Counted from the stretch's first letter, positions 1 through 8,730 are shown. The stretch is DNA of 64,000 bases from Salipaludibacillus aurantiacus (GCF_900111295.1 NZ_FOGT01000003.1:285553-349552), one strand, 5' to 3'. Notes: generated by a model not told the origin, from the letters alone. Numbers and translations: made by a program.

Positions 1-18
1 GAATATTTTCCAAAAACG

Positions 19-35
19 GGGGGGACTGTCCCCCC
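19..35. repeat. Short GC palindrome, copy 1
   Basis: Perfect inverted repeat GGGGGGAC-T-GTCCCCCC, followed by ATTTTTTGG. A near-identical element lies at 1834-1850 with the same flank, and a shorter relative at 61147-61159. It sits 14 bases beyond the stop codon of the Gly/Pro-rich gene, so it may also act as that gene's transcript end. It resembles the small REP-like palindromes that occur between genes in many Firmicutes; that assignment is inference. Confidence 0.6.
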
Positions 36-49
36 ATTTTTTGGATGCT

Positions 50-547
50 TTACGTACATTGAAAGGATCTGATCTGGTTTGCGTCGATGCCAAAGTACAC
101 CCATCTGAATTGCCTTGGTCTCCAGCGGTAGCCTGCCACAGAAGTGCGGCCTATAAATGTAGGCCAGAACCAGAAACGCCGGCCGTCAACTAAGACCACG
201 TAAGTGTACCGGTACAAGCACCTCCTAAAAGCTCCCGGGTCTACTGCGAACACTCCTATTCCCTCTGGGCCTGTCGGTGGCGGTGTAGCAGGTGGCGGAC
301 CTGGAGGCGGTCCCCCTGAAGGACCAAATCCCGGTCCCGGCGGCGGTCCCCCTGGCGGGCCAAATCCCGGTGGAGTACCTCCTGGAGGACCAAATCCCGG
401 TCCCGGACCTCCTGGAGGGCCAAACGCCGTCCCCGGCGGTGGTCCCGGCGGACCAAATCCAAATAAAGATCCTAAACCTCCACCGCCCGTACCAAATTGG
501 CCTGGTTGAGAGGGAAATAGCCAGTTGAAAATTTGTCGATTGTACAC
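50..547 (-). CDS. Gly/Pro-rich surface-type protein with aromatic C-terminal domain
   Basis: About 165 aa. A short N-terminus with NWLFPSQPG leads into some 80 residues of Gly/Pro repeats (units like FGPPGG with P and G runs). A compact C-terminal domain of about 60 residues follows, with CLYRYTYVVLVDGRRFWFWP, GRTSVAGYRW and a final IRSFQCT; it is rich in Tyr, Trp, Phe and Arg and has a Cys near each end. There is no signal peptide or membrane segment. The reading frame opens further upstream at a TTG (574), but AAAGGAG lies 8 bases before the GTG at 547, so GTG is the likely start. The composition resembles collagen-like or coat-associated proteins of Bacillus spores. I do not recognise a named family, and a spore-surface role is inference. 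Confidence 0.65.
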   Translation of the reverse strand: MYNRQIFNWLFPSQPGQFGTGGGGLGSLFGFGPPGPPPGTAFGPPGGPGPGFGPPGGTPPGFGPPGGPPPGPGFGPSGGPPPGPPPATPPPTGPEGIGVFAVDPGAFRRCLYRYTYVVLVDGRRFWFWPTFIGRTSVAGYRWRPRQFRWVYFGIDANQIRSFQCT

Positions 548-833
548 AATAGCCTCTCCTTTCCTATCTTTCAATACAGACTATGAAAGACTGAAAACCA
601 TGGTGCTTGCCTATATAGCAAAAACCTTAAGTAAAGATAAGAAATGGAGAATAAGGATAATCGCTCACTTCTCATTTAAAAGGAGTGTCTTCTTTATGCG
701 TGGGTTAAGCACAATCTGTAATAAGGAGCTATAAAGCAAGAACCCGCCCCTGGTACATACAGTCCTCTGTATTCCCGGCAAGAAATAAAGAAGCTTATCT
801 GTGACTGGCGGCAAGCCGCTTTATATCTTCATT

Positions 834-1604
834 TTACAAATCAAACAGACCCGGCTGACTTTGGTCTGTAGTAATGATCGGTTTGTCATTTGTTATAACC
901 AGCGTGTGTTCATATTGGGTGGATATTGAACCGTCCTGAGTTCTGGCGGTCCAACCGTTATCATCCATTTTTGATTGCCATACTCCCATGTTAATCATCG
1001 GCTCGATCGTAATGGCCATTCCTTCTTTCAGCCTTTTTCCTCTCCCAGGCTGTCCGAAATGCGGAATATTTGGTTCTTCATGAATGGTCGGCCCGATCCC
1101 GTGGCCTGCAAAATCCCTGACAATTCCATAGCCATAAGGCTCCACATATGACTGGATGGCGGCTCCAATATCCCCCACCCGGTTTCCTGATTTAGCCGCT
1201 TCAATACCTTTATATAACGCTTCTTTTGTCACGCGGTTTAATTGTTTAATCTCTTCAGATACTTCCCCAACAGGATAGGTCCAGGCTGAATCAGCTAACC
1301 CCCCATTCAAGTCAACTACAAAATCCATCGTGAGAAGATCCCCTTCTTTTAGCGGCTTTTTACGGGGGAAGCCGTGGCAAATTTCATCATTAACAGAGGC
1401 GCATGTGGCGTATTCATAACCGTGATAACCCTTTTGTGCAGCGGTAGCCCCGAATTCTTTTAAAGTCTTCTCCACAAACTCATCCAGTTCCATTGTGGTT
1501 ATTCCAGGCTGAACCATGGTCGCCAGCTTCCGATGCAGGCTAGCCACAAGTTTGCCAGCTTCTTTCATCAGTTCAATTTCACGTTCGGATTTACGTTGAA
1601 TCAT
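834..1604 (-). CDS. map: Type I methionine aminopeptidase
   Basis: 256 aa, normal length for the family. It removes the initiator methionine from nascent proteins in the cytosol. The five metal ligands of the pita-bread fold are visible: D94 (in LTMDFVVD), D105 (GGLADSA), H168 (AGHGIGPTIHEEP), E201 (TIEPM) and E232 (TQYEHT). The substrate-contacting H77 is in EICHGFP. Start ATG is preceded by AAAAAGGAGACC. The gene stands alone, not in the ribosomal-protein/adk cluster where the housekeeping map usually sits, so it is probably the second copy, equivalent to B. subtilis MapB (YflG); that is inference from context. Confidence 0.93.
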   Translation of the reverse strand: MIQRKSEREIELMKEAGKLVASLHRKLATMVQPGITTMELDEFVEKTLKEFGATAAQKGYHGYEYATCASVNDEICHGFPRKKPLKEGDLLTMDFVVDLNGGLADSAWTYPVGEVSEEIKQLNRVTKEALYKGIEAAKSGNRVGDIGAAIQSYVEPYGYGIVRDFAGHGIGPTIHEEPNIPHFGQPGRGKRLKEGMAITIEPMINMGVWQSKMDDNGWTARTQDGSISTQYEHTLVITNDKPIITTDQSQPGLFDL

Positions 1605-1958
1605 TACAAGGTCTCCTTTTTATAAAATATGTTTTTACTGTTTATTCCTATTAAGCATCCCAATTTCTCACAGAATAAACTATTCTTGAACAGACCGTCC
1701 TGTGAACCTCAGTCAGTTGATAAACTGCTTTACCAAGACTTATCATACCAATATCGGCTTACCCACTTCAACACTTAGATGTACACTTATAAAATGCTGT
1801 CATTCGCCCAGTTGATAACCCCTGGGAATTAATGGGGGGACAGCCCCCCCATTATTTGGTTTATAATTAATTGGACACACTTTAGTTTTTGAAAGTCAAT
1901 TTAATCGGCAAGATATACAATGTTATTATTTTACAATTACTGAAAAACAGGGGGACCT
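1605..1958. other. Intergenic region with palindrome, no gene seen
   Basis: 354 bases between the divergent map and acetyltransferase genes. It holds the palindrome at 1834-1850 and an AT-rich segment just before the acetyltransferase (TTGAAAG near 1888, TATACAATG near 1914) that could contain its promoter, although the spacing is not ideal. No convincing reading frame or structured RNA was seen. Confidence 0.5.
1834..1850. repeat. Short GC palindrome, copy 2
   Basis: GGGGGGACAGCCCCCCC differs at one base from the complement of the copy at 19-35. Both copies continue into ATT(T/A)TTTGG, so they are in the same orientation and share flank as well as core. The pair brackets the Gly/Pro-rich gene and map. 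Confidence 0.6.
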
Positions 1959-2534
1959 ATGATCAAGCTTATACCATTTACTGAAAATCATTTTCCTTTA
2001 CTTAAAAATTGGCTCAACTGTACATCGCCCGAGTTTCTTCTGAAATGGGGAGGGGTGACTTTTGAGTTTCCTATAACGGATGAACAATTAAAGCAATATA
2101 TACAAAAAGCTAACTTTCCAGGGAGCCCGGACTTTATTTTTACGGTAGAAGATCAGAACACCGGACGGGCTATTGGCCACATTGCGTTAAGAAAAACAGA
2201 TTATCATCACAGGTCTGCCCGTCTGGGAAAAGTCCTCATTGGAGAGGCGGCCTCCCGTAATAAAGGCTTTACACCTTATATCCTTCATGAACTGCTCCGG
2301 TTTGCTTTTGAAGAGCTTCTGTTACATCGTGTGTCATTAGGTGTCTTTGACAATAACCTTCATGCTAAAAAAATTTATTCTAAATATGGATTTAAAACAG
2401 AAGGATACTTTAGAGATTACAGAAGAATTGGGGATAGTTACTGGGGAATGTACGAAATGAGTATACTCGACAGTGAGTGGCACCAAATTAACGAAGAATT
2501 GTTGGTGAATAATGAGAAATTCTCTAATAAATGA
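1959..2534 (+). CDS. GNAT N-acetyltransferase (RimJ/RimL-like)
   Basis: 191 aa. Single GNAT fold of the RimJ/RimL type: IPFTENHFPLLKNWL at the N-terminus, the GHIALR strand, LGKVLIGEAASRNKGFTP (the acetyl-CoA pyrophosphate loop region), then VSLGVFDNNLHAKKIYSKYGFKTEG, the usual family C-terminal block. It transfers acetyl from acetyl-CoA to an amino group; the substrate cannot be read from sequence. AGGGGGACCT precedes the ATG. The gene is monocistronic, between map (divergent) and the cell-wall protein. Confidence 0.85.
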   Translation: MIKLIPFTENHFPLLKNWLNCTSPEFLLKWGGVTFEFPITDEQLKQYIQKANFPGSPDFIFTVEDQNTGRAIGHIALRKTDYHHRSARLGKVLIGEAASRNKGFTPYILHELLRFAFEELLLHRVSLGVFDNNLHAKKIYSKYGFKTEGYFRDYRRIGDSYWGMYEMSILDSEWHQINEELLVNNEKFSNK

Positions 2535-2593
2535 CAGGGAGATTGCAGACATTGACAAGTGTTTTGCAAAAGATTAAATAACATGGAAAACCC

Positions 2594-2622
2594 TTGAACC
2601 TTCATGTGCGTGTTGATACGAT
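2594..2622 (+). promoter_or_regulatory. Possible sigma-A promoter of the 3D-domain gene
   Basis: TTGAAC, a 17-base spacer, then TACGAT, ending about 48 bases before the ATG at 2670. Four of six bases match in each box, so this is suggestive only. Confidence 0.35.
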
Positions 2623-2669
2623 AGGCATCGTTGAAGAAGAAAGAATCACATGAAGGAGGTTTTCTTTCT

Positions 2670-3911
2670 ATGAAAACGAATAAGACAATCCGGTCTTTTC
2701 AAAGACTGGGAATTACTGCAGTAGCAGCAGGTGCCGTTTTATTTTCAGGTGCCCAGGTTGATGCCGCTGGAGGAGATGGGAAAGAGTTTGGCGAAAAGTT
2801 ACTATATACTGGTCAATCCAACGAGCATGTTCTGGAGCTTAAAGATTTACTCTCTGAGAATGGCATTTATGGAGAACCGGAAACAGGTGCATGGAGCAGC
2901 GTTTATACTTCCGCTACTGAAAATGCCGTTAAACAATTCCAGCAAAAATACGGTCTGTTAGTCGATGGAGTTGCTGGGAATCAGACAGTTGGAGCGCTTT
3001 CCGGACTTGAAAAAGGAGACGAAGGCGAACTTGTTATCAACCTTCAGGAAGACCTTGAAACACTTGGGTATTATGACTTTGGTGTAGACGGTATTTTTGG
3101 TCCGGTAACTGAACAAGCAGTTATTGACTTGCAGGACGATGAAGGTGTTCAAGACGACGAAGGTGTAGCCGGTCCTTATACTTACGCTGCTTTATATGAA
3201 CAGCTTGGAAAATATGGCTCTGCCAGTCAAGGAACAGAATCTGCAGAATCAGCCGAAGCAGAAACTTCCGAAACAGTTGAAGAATCTACTGAAGTAACTG
3301 AAACAGAAGCAACTGAAGAAGAAACATCCGAACCAGTTGAAGAATCTACTGAAGAATCTACTGAAGAAGCCACAGAAGAAACAACTGAGGAATCTACAGA
3401 AGAAGCAACTGAAGAAGCAACTGAAGAATCCACTGTGGATGTAACTGAAACAGAAGCTGCTGAAGAGGCTGCTGCTGAATCCGCCGAAGCATCAACTGAA
3501 ACAGCTGATGCAGGATCAACTGAAGAAGCCACAGAAGAGACTTCTGAAGAAGCAATTGAAGAAGCTGAACAGACTGAACAGTCCACAGAAGAAACTGCCT
3601 CTGAAGGAACTGACGGAGAAACACTTACAATGGAAGCAACTGCTTACACTGCTTTCTGTGAAGGCTGCACAGGTATCACTTATACAGGTCAGGACCTAAG
3701 AAATAATCCTGATAAAAAAGTAGTAGCAGTAGACCCTAATGTTATTCCTTTAGGATCTATCGTAGAAGTTGAAGGATATGGCCAGGCTGTAGCCGGCGAC
3801 ATTGGAGGAGCTATCCAGGGTAACCGTATTGACCTCCACGTGGCTACTAAAGAAGAAGCATATGAATTTGGCCGTCGTGACGTAGAAGTAACTATTGTAG
3901 AAACACCATAA
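2670..3911 (+). CDS. Secreted cell-wall protein: PG-binding repeats, Glu/Thr/Ser linker, 3D domain
   Basis: 413 aa. Sec signal peptide at residues 1-32, cleavage predicted after VDA. Two peptidoglycan-binding-1 repeats follow (SNEHVLELKDLL...VAGNQTVGAL and LVINLQEDLETLGYY...VAGPYTYAAL). A linker of about 130 residues (187-316) is nearly all Glu, Thr, Ser and Ala. The C-terminal 3D domain keeps its three aspartates in VAVDPNVIPLGS, GDIGGAI and NRIDLHV, as in YocH, Mlt-like and stationary-phase wall hydrolases. The reading frame opens at an upstream TTG, but AAGGAGGT 9 bases before the ATG at 2670 fixes the start. Probable role is peptidoglycan cleavage outside the cell. The second PG-binding repeat carries a tandem duplication (QDDEGVQDDEGV), and the linker is very acidic. 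Confidence 0.9.
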   Translation: MKTNKTIRSFQRLGITAVAAGAVLFSGAQVDAAGGDGKEFGEKLLYTGQSNEHVLELKDLLSENGIYGEPETGAWSSVYTSATENAVKQFQQKYGLLVDGVAGNQTVGALSGLEKGDEGELVINLQEDLETLGYYDFGVDGIFGPVTEQAVIDLQDDEGVQDDEGVAGPYTYAALYEQLGKYGSASQGTESAESAEAETSETVEESTEVTETEATEEETSEPVEESTEESTEEATEETTEESTEEATEEATEESTVDVTETEAAEEAAAESAEASTETADAGSTEEATEETSEEAIEEAEQTEQSTEETASEGTDGETLTMEATAYTAFCEGCTGITYTGQDLRNNPDKKVVAVDPNVIPLGSIVEVEGYGQAVAGDIGGAIQGNRIDLHVATKEEAYEFGRRDVEVTIVETP

Positions 3912-3925
3912 AACTAACATTAAAC

Positions 3926-3965
3926 AAAAAAAGTATCCCGTTGTATTGACGGGATACTTTTTTTA
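3926..3965. terminator. Bidirectional intrinsic terminator
   Basis: AAAGTATCCCGT and ACGGGATACTTT pair around a 7-base loop, with A and T runs on both sides. It serves the 3D-domain gene on the plus strand and the convergent PanE-like gene on the minus strand. Confidence 0.9.
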
Positions 3966-4014
3966 TGTCTGTACTTCAAGTTTTCAACGACTCTCTTTAT
4001 AGTAGCCCGCTTTG

Positions 4015-4932
4015 TTATTGAAGGTTTTTTTCATACACTTTTAAATGCTGATAGATTAAACGCAATAAAGGCGTTTCCACTCCGGTTCGTTCAGCCAGCA
4101 ACAATAAATAACCTTGTAAATGATCAGCCTCAATATGTAAGCCCTTTTCGATATCTCTCAGCATGGAAGATTTCATATTGTAACCTAACTTTTCTGTTAA
4201 TCCCATTTGTTTTTCAACAATTCCTTCCGCTAAAGGAGCCCCGTTTTCAACCATAGTCAAACGTACTTCTTCAAACAGCTGCTGAAGATACGTTCTTCCC
4301 TCCAAAGTATCCAGGACAGGGCCAATTGAAGAGCGCATAAGTGAGGTCATTCCGGATAGAGTGGTGATAAATAAATATTTCTGCCACATATCCTGTTCAA
4401 TAGTGTCACTAAGCCGGAAAGACGCTTCTGTGCCTGAAAAAGTCTCAGATAATTTCTTTACCCGATCCGTTTCCCTGCCGGACCATTCTCCATAAGCAAG
4501 TTCGTGCGTCTCACTCGTCTGTATTATATGGCCTTTCTCGTTTAAAGTTGATTCTATAAAACATAAGCCCCCTATAACCTGATCCTTTGAAAAGAACCGC
4601 CTCATTTCATCAAGGTGCTCAATCCCATTTAATAAAGGTATGACCGTAGTATATTCCCGCACAAAAGGTTCTACTGCTTCTAATGCTTCTTTCAAGTGGT
4701 AGGCTTTTGTCGCAATGAATACAACATCAAATGGTTCATCCCCGCTTCCTGCTCTTATTGTGCGGGGCCTCAAATGGGCATCTCCGTGCTTACTCTTTAT
4801 TACAAGTCCTTCTTCTTTCAGCTGGTTCTCTCTTTTTTCTCTTACTAGAAAAGTAACGTCTTCTCCCTTTTCAAGAAGTCTTCCTCCAAAATAGCCTCCT
4901 GTAGCACCTGCACCTAATACTAAAACTTTCAT
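4015..4932 (-). CDS. Ketopantoate reductase (ApbA/PanE family)
   Basis: 305 aa. The N-terminal Rossmann fold shows MKVLVLGAGATGGYFGGRL for NADPH binding. The helical C-terminal domain has DMWQKYLFITTLSGMTSL, which contains the family's catalytic lysine position, and IEADHLQGYLLLLAERTGVETP. The family reduces 2-dehydropantoate to pantoate for coenzyme A synthesis, but bacilli carry several paralogs. The usual Asn in the E-D-x-x-N-G motif is Gln here, so the substrate is uncertain. A longer frame starts 14 codons upstream, but GAGGAGGAG just before the ATG at 4932 sets the start. A MFS exporter gene lies upstream in the same orientation. Confidence 0.85.
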   Translation of the reverse strand: MKVLVLGAGATGGYFGGRLLEKGEDVTFLVREKRENQLKEEGLVIKSKHGDAHLRPRTIRAGSGDEPFDVVFIATKAYHLKEALEAVEPFVREYTTVIPLLNGIEHLDEMRRFFSKDQVIGGLCFIESTLNEKGHIIQTSETHELAYGEWSGRETDRVKKLSETFSGTEASFRLSDTIEQDMWQKYLFITTLSGMTSLMRSSIGPVLDTLEGRTYLQQLFEEVRLTMVENGAPLAEGIVEKQMGLTEKLGYNMKSSMLRDIEKGLHIEADHLQGYLLLLAERTGVETPLLRLIYQHLKVYEKNLQ

Positions 4933-5035
4933 TCTACTCCTCCTCATCAATTCTGTTTTACACTCATTCCACAAAGAAAGAGAAAACTCCTTTTTTGAGT
5001 TTCCTCTTCTTCAACTCATCTTATAAAGGTAGGAT

Positions 5036-6208
5036 CTAGTCCTTTAAGACAACAGAGGCTACCTTGAGCCGCTCTCTTTTAAGCACAATAAACAAAACAA
5101 TCATAAATGAAAAACCGGCAGCTATGTAAAACAGGCTGCCGCCCTGCAAATCGTAAAGGAAGGCGAACAGGAGAGGTCCAAGTATCCTCCCCATACTGTC
5201 TGCTGAAAACTGAAGACCAGACGCATAGCCTGACCGCTCGCCGCTTGCCCTTGTGATTAAGGACAGAGACAAGGTTCTGATTACGGCATTTCCTACTACA
5301 AATAAAATTAAATAAACCGCTGCGAGCACAAGGTTAAAGACAAGAGCCATAAAGAGGAAAGCTAAGCCTGAAGCCGCCTGCCCCAGAATAATCCATCTGT
5401 ATTCTGTACCTGTCTTTACTTTCCGCAATAAACCTCCCTGAACCCCTGCCAGAATAATTCCGCTGATAAGAAAGAGCATTCCCATTTCTGCAGGAGTCAT
5501 GTTGATCATATCAATCCCATAAATCTGAAAGACACTTTCCAGTCCGGCCAATAAAAAGGAAGCACTAAAACTCATGAGCAGTAAAAGTTTAAGCAGATTG
5601 GCGGAAGGCAGTTTTAGAGAAGGAAGCCATTTCTGCTCCGGCTCTGCTTCAACCTTCACCCAGCTGGCATCATCTAAATTTGTCCAGGCCACCGGTATAA
5701 GCAGAAGCAGGATCCCCCCTGCTAAAAAGAAAGGCACCCCATACCCGAATACACTGAGAAGTCCCCCTGAGGCAGGTCCGATAATAAACCCCACACCAAT
5801 AGCCATTCCTACTAAACCCAGATTACGGTTTCTCGTTTTATCATCAGATATATCTGAAATAGTCGACATAGCTGCTGCATAAAGAGCTCCAGCAAACACC
5901 CCGCTCAGGACACGCGAAAGATACATCATCAGCAGAGAATCGAGGTATAACCCAAACAGAAAAAAACCGGCTGAATAACCTGCCAGACCTGTGATGAGAA
6001 TCCGCCGCCTGCCATGGCGGTCAGCCAAATGCCCCCATGCTGGTGAAGTTAAAAATGAAGCCAGGGAATACACAGCCAGCACTCCCCCAATATGTCCGGC
6101 CCTCCCGCTCACCCCGGCAACCACTTCAGGCAAAACCGGAATGACCATTCCGAAGCCGGCATATACTAAAAATTGAATAATAAGGACCATTACTAATGTT
6201 TTCTTCAT
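5036..6208 (-). CDS. MFS multidrug-type exporter
   Basis: 390 aa with about 12 hydrophobic segments. Motif A of drug:H+ antiporters is present between helices 2 and 3 as WGHLADRHGRRRILI. The helix-5 motif C region reads GVGFIIGPASGGLLS, typical of the 12-TM DHA1 efflux group (YfmO, Bmr and TetA relatives). It is a proton-driven exporter in the cytoplasmic membrane; substrate unknown. AGGGAAGAAG, a modest ribosome binding site, abuts the ATG. It is followed in the same orientation by the PanE-like gene about 100 bases away. Confidence 0.88.
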   Translation of the reverse strand: MKKTLVMVLIIQFLVYAGFGMVIPVLPEVVAGVSGRAGHIGGVLAVYSLASFLTSPAWGHLADRHGRRRILITGLAGYSAGFFLFGLYLDSLLMMYLSRVLSGVFAGALYAAAMSTISDISDDKTRNRNLGLVGMAIGVGFIIGPASGGLLSVFGYGVPFFLAGGILLLLIPVAWTNLDDASWVKVEAEPEQKWLPSLKLPSANLLKLLLLMSFSASFLLAGLESVFQIYGIDMINMTPAEMGMLFLISGIILAGVQGGLLRKVKTGTEYRWIILGQAASGLAFLFMALVFNLVLAAVYLILFVVGNAVIRTLSLSLITRASGERSGYASGLQFSADSMGRILGPLLFAFLYDLQGGSLFYIAAGFSFMIVLFIVLKRERLKVASVVLKD

Positions 6209-6393
6209 CTTCTTCCCTGTCTCCCCCTAAACTAATAAAAGTTATTACTATTACCACAGTTGAATCATATCATACTCTGTTTTTGTAACGTACGATGAAT
6301 TATCTTTAAGTGATTGTGTCATTTATTTAGACCTTTCAAAAAATATATATTATCCTTAAAGATATGGATAATTATTTTCTAAGGAGGAAAAAT

Positions 6394-8088
6394 ATGACAA
6401 AATTCTATAAAGAGAAGCTGGATTTTCAGGACGTTGAATCTATCGAATCCTCTTTTCAGCAGCTTTTGAATGAGAAAACAGACTCAGCGGAAGCCTTGGA
6501 AGATTGGCTTAAAAGACAATCTTTTTTATTTGATGCGCTGGAAGAAGGTTTGACAGGCCATTACATAGACTTCCAATGCCACAGTAACTCTGAGAAAGCT
6601 AAAAAGGCATTTGAACATGACCAGCAAGTAATTGAACCTTTAGTCAAGCGGTATGAAGCCCTTCTTGATGAAAAAATTCTCTCACAACCTTCATTAGAAG
6701 CTCTTGACAAGCACTATTACGAACAGTTTATCAAGAGTAAGAAAAACGCTAAGGAATTATTCCGGGAAGAAAATATTAAGTTGGAAGTGAAAGAGGACCG
6801 CCTTGCTACCAGCTATTTTGAACATACCGGAAACCTGACGGTAAACTGGGACGGCGAAGAAAAAACGCTGAGCGAAATTTCACCTTTCACCCAGGTTTCT
6901 GACAGACCTACGAGAAAAAAAGCAGTTGAAAAGGCTGCTGAAGCATTTATTTCTATCGAACCGAAATTACAAAACATAATGGATGAGTTGGTTCAACTCC
7001 GACAGAAAAAAGCGGAAAACGCAAACCTGGATAACTATAGAGATTACATGTTTAAGAAATATGAGCGCTTCGATTATACGCCTGACGACTGCAAAAAGTT
7101 GGCTGAAGCAGTGAGAAAACATGTTACTCCTCTGAAAGAAAAGATTCAGAAAGCCCATCAGCAGGAACTAGGGACAGACATATACAGACCATGGGATACG
7201 AAAGGCGTTCCTAAAGGATTGGATCCGCTGAATCCATTTGAGAAAAGAGATGAACTGGTGGAAAAAACCGCTTCTATCTTTTCCAATATGGATAAACGTT
7301 TTGAGGAGCTGCTAACTGAAATGGATAGTCGGGGCATGCTTGATTTAACGACACGCAAAGGAAAATCACCAGGTGGTTTTTGCGCTCCTTTGCCAGTTTC
7401 AGAACTCTCTTTTATCTTTATGAATGCATCGCGGACCCACGATGATATGATTACTCTTCTTCATGAAATGGGGCATTGCATCCATAACGATTTTAAGAAA
7501 GACATTCCACTTAGCAAATACAGGGACACCCCTATGGAATCATCTGAGCTGGCAAGTATGACGATGGAACTTTTAACGATGGATCAGTGGGAACTGTTTT
7601 ATAATAATAAAGAAGACCTTATAAGGGCGAAAGAAGAACAATTGAAGGGAATAATTGAATTTTTGCCTATGGGAATGGTAGTCGATCAGTTCCAGCACTG
7701 GATGTACGAAAACCCTTCCCACTCGGCAGAAGAACGCAACAGAAAATTCTTTGAACTTCAGCAGAGCCTGAATTCATCTGTCGTTGACTGGAGCGGCTAT
7801 GAAAAGTGGGCGGAAACTTCCTGGCTTCGTATTCTTCATATCTTTGAAGTACCTTTTTACTTCATTGAATATGTGATCGCTCAGCTCGGAGCAGTCCAGA
7901 TGTATAAACAATATCGTGAAAACCCTGAACAGACTCTGAAAAATTATAAGAATGCTTTATCTCTTGGGGCTTCTAAATCTTTAATTGATATTTATAAAGA
8001 AGCAGGCATCCGCTTCGATTTTTCAGAAGAAATGATTAAAGAACTAATGGCTTTTGTCGAAAAAGAATTACATGACCTGCGTCCATAA
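6394..8088 (+). CDS. M3-family oligoendopeptidase
   Basis: 564 aa, matching the short (about 560 aa) M3 oligoendopeptidase subfamily rather than the roughly 600-670 aa PepF. The zinc site is HEMGH at residue 357, in MITLLHEMGHCIHNDF, with the third ligand in MESSELASMTMELL downstream. It is a cytosolic zinc metallopeptidase that hydrolyses oligopeptides. The reading frame extends 10 codons upstream to 6364, but AAGGAGG at 6381-6387 positions the ATG at 6394. It is monocistronic and ends at a strong terminator. Confidence 0.93.
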   Translation: MTKFYKEKLDFQDVESIESSFQQLLNEKTDSAEALEDWLKRQSFLFDALEEGLTGHYIDFQCHSNSEKAKKAFEHDQQVIEPLVKRYEALLDEKILSQPSLEALDKHYYEQFIKSKKNAKELFREENIKLEVKEDRLATSYFEHTGNLTVNWDGEEKTLSEISPFTQVSDRPTRKKAVEKAAEAFISIEPKLQNIMDELVQLRQKKAENANLDNYRDYMFKKYERFDYTPDDCKKLAEAVRKHVTPLKEKIQKAHQQELGTDIYRPWDTKGVPKGLDPLNPFEKRDELVEKTASIFSNMDKRFEELLTEMDSRGMLDLTTRKGKSPGGFCAPLPVSELSFIFMNASRTHDDMITLLHEMGHCIHNDFKKDIPLSKYRDTPMESSELASMTMELLTMDQWELFYNNKEDLIRAKEEQLKGIIEFLPMGMVVDQFQHWMYENPSHSAEERNRKFFELQQSLNSSVVDWSGYEKWAETSWLRILHIFEVPFYFIEYVIAQLGAVQMYKQYRENPEQTLKNYKNALSLGASKSLIDIYKEAGIRFDFSEEMIKELMAFVEKELHDLRP

Positions 8089-8095
8089 ATCAAAT

Positions 8096-8131
8096 AAACC
8101 GGTCAGCCTACTTGGGCGAGACCGGTTTAAC
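8096..8131. terminator. Bidirectional intrinsic terminator
   Basis: AAACCGGTC and GACCGGTTT pair around a 15-base loop, between the convergent M3 peptidase and the small unknown gene. Confidence 0.8.
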
Positions 8132-8135
8132 TTTG

Positions 8136-8447
8136 TTAGTTTTCCTCTCTTTTTCTCTTTAAAATTTCCTTCTCAAGCGATTTAAAAGCTTGAATAAACT
8201 CCTCCGGATTTTTTTTTACCATATAAGAAAACACGCCCTGGCTCGTATGAATAAATAATAATCCTTCCCCTTTCGGGAGTTTACGGAAAGACATATCAAA
8301 TATTTTATCCGCAGGGAATTCACGGTGCTTTGTCATTAGTTTATCTTCATATAGATATAATGTCCGTTCATCTTCTATATTCTTTTGTTCTATACTGTTT
8401 ACTTCTCTTTGAACCTTAAAATAAGGCTGAGTGGCGATCAATTTCAT
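8136..8447 (-). CDS. Conserved-type small cytosolic protein, unknown function
   Basis: 103 aa, no signal peptide or membrane helix. The pattern LYLYEDKLMTKHREFPADKIFDMSFRKL ... GLLFIHTSQGVFSYMVKKNPEEFIQAFKSL alternates strands and ends in one helix, as in PH-like folds (bacterial PH or YqeB/YcxB-style domains); the fold guess is inference. Two in-frame ATGs are adjacent: the first is only 3 bases from AGGAGG, the second (8447) is 6 bases away and preferred. It is convergent with the M3 peptidase. Confidence 0.7.
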   Translation of the reverse strand: MKLIATQPYFKVQREVNSIEQKNIEDERTLYLYEDKLMTKHREFPADKIFDMSFRKLPKGEGLLFIHTSQGVFSYMVKKNPEEFIQAFKSLEKEILKRKREEN

Positions 8448-8612
8448 CATTAACCTCCTTTTTTACTTGATCTGTTAATCAGGACAGGTATAAGTTGAGT
8501 TTCAAATATGTGTGTGAGGGAAAACTAATAATGCGAAAATAATCGAAATTTTTTCTATAAAAAAATATTAAAAACCTCTTCACAAATTCAGTTATATATA
8601 TTAAAATGCCGA

Positions 8613-8618
8613 TATAAT
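8613..8618 (+). promoter_or_regulatory. Possible -10 box upstream of the 22-aa reading frame
   Basis: A perfect TATAAT about 112 bases before the small reading frame at 8731. No good -35 was found at the expected spacing. Confidence 0.3.
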
Positions 8619-8730
8619 GAGATATACAACGATATATCAGTTTAATCTTCCTAAACGCAATTATATGAGGTTTATTCCTGCTTTTCGACTGTTTATCGCA
8701 TCACACCCATTCCCTAAGGAGGTCTTCAGA

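Noticed and set aside
204..528. Plus-strand frames across the Gly/Pro-rich repeat
   Set aside because: They are complementary shadows of the minus-strand repeat gene, without ribosome sites.
525..734. 69-codon plus-strand frame after the Gly/Pro-rich gene
   Set aside because: No proper start site, no recognisable pattern, and it overlaps the upstream region of the opposite gene.
3227..3586. Ser/Val-rich minus-strand frame opposite the acidic linker
   Set aside because: Low-complexity antisense of Glu/Thr/Ser codons.
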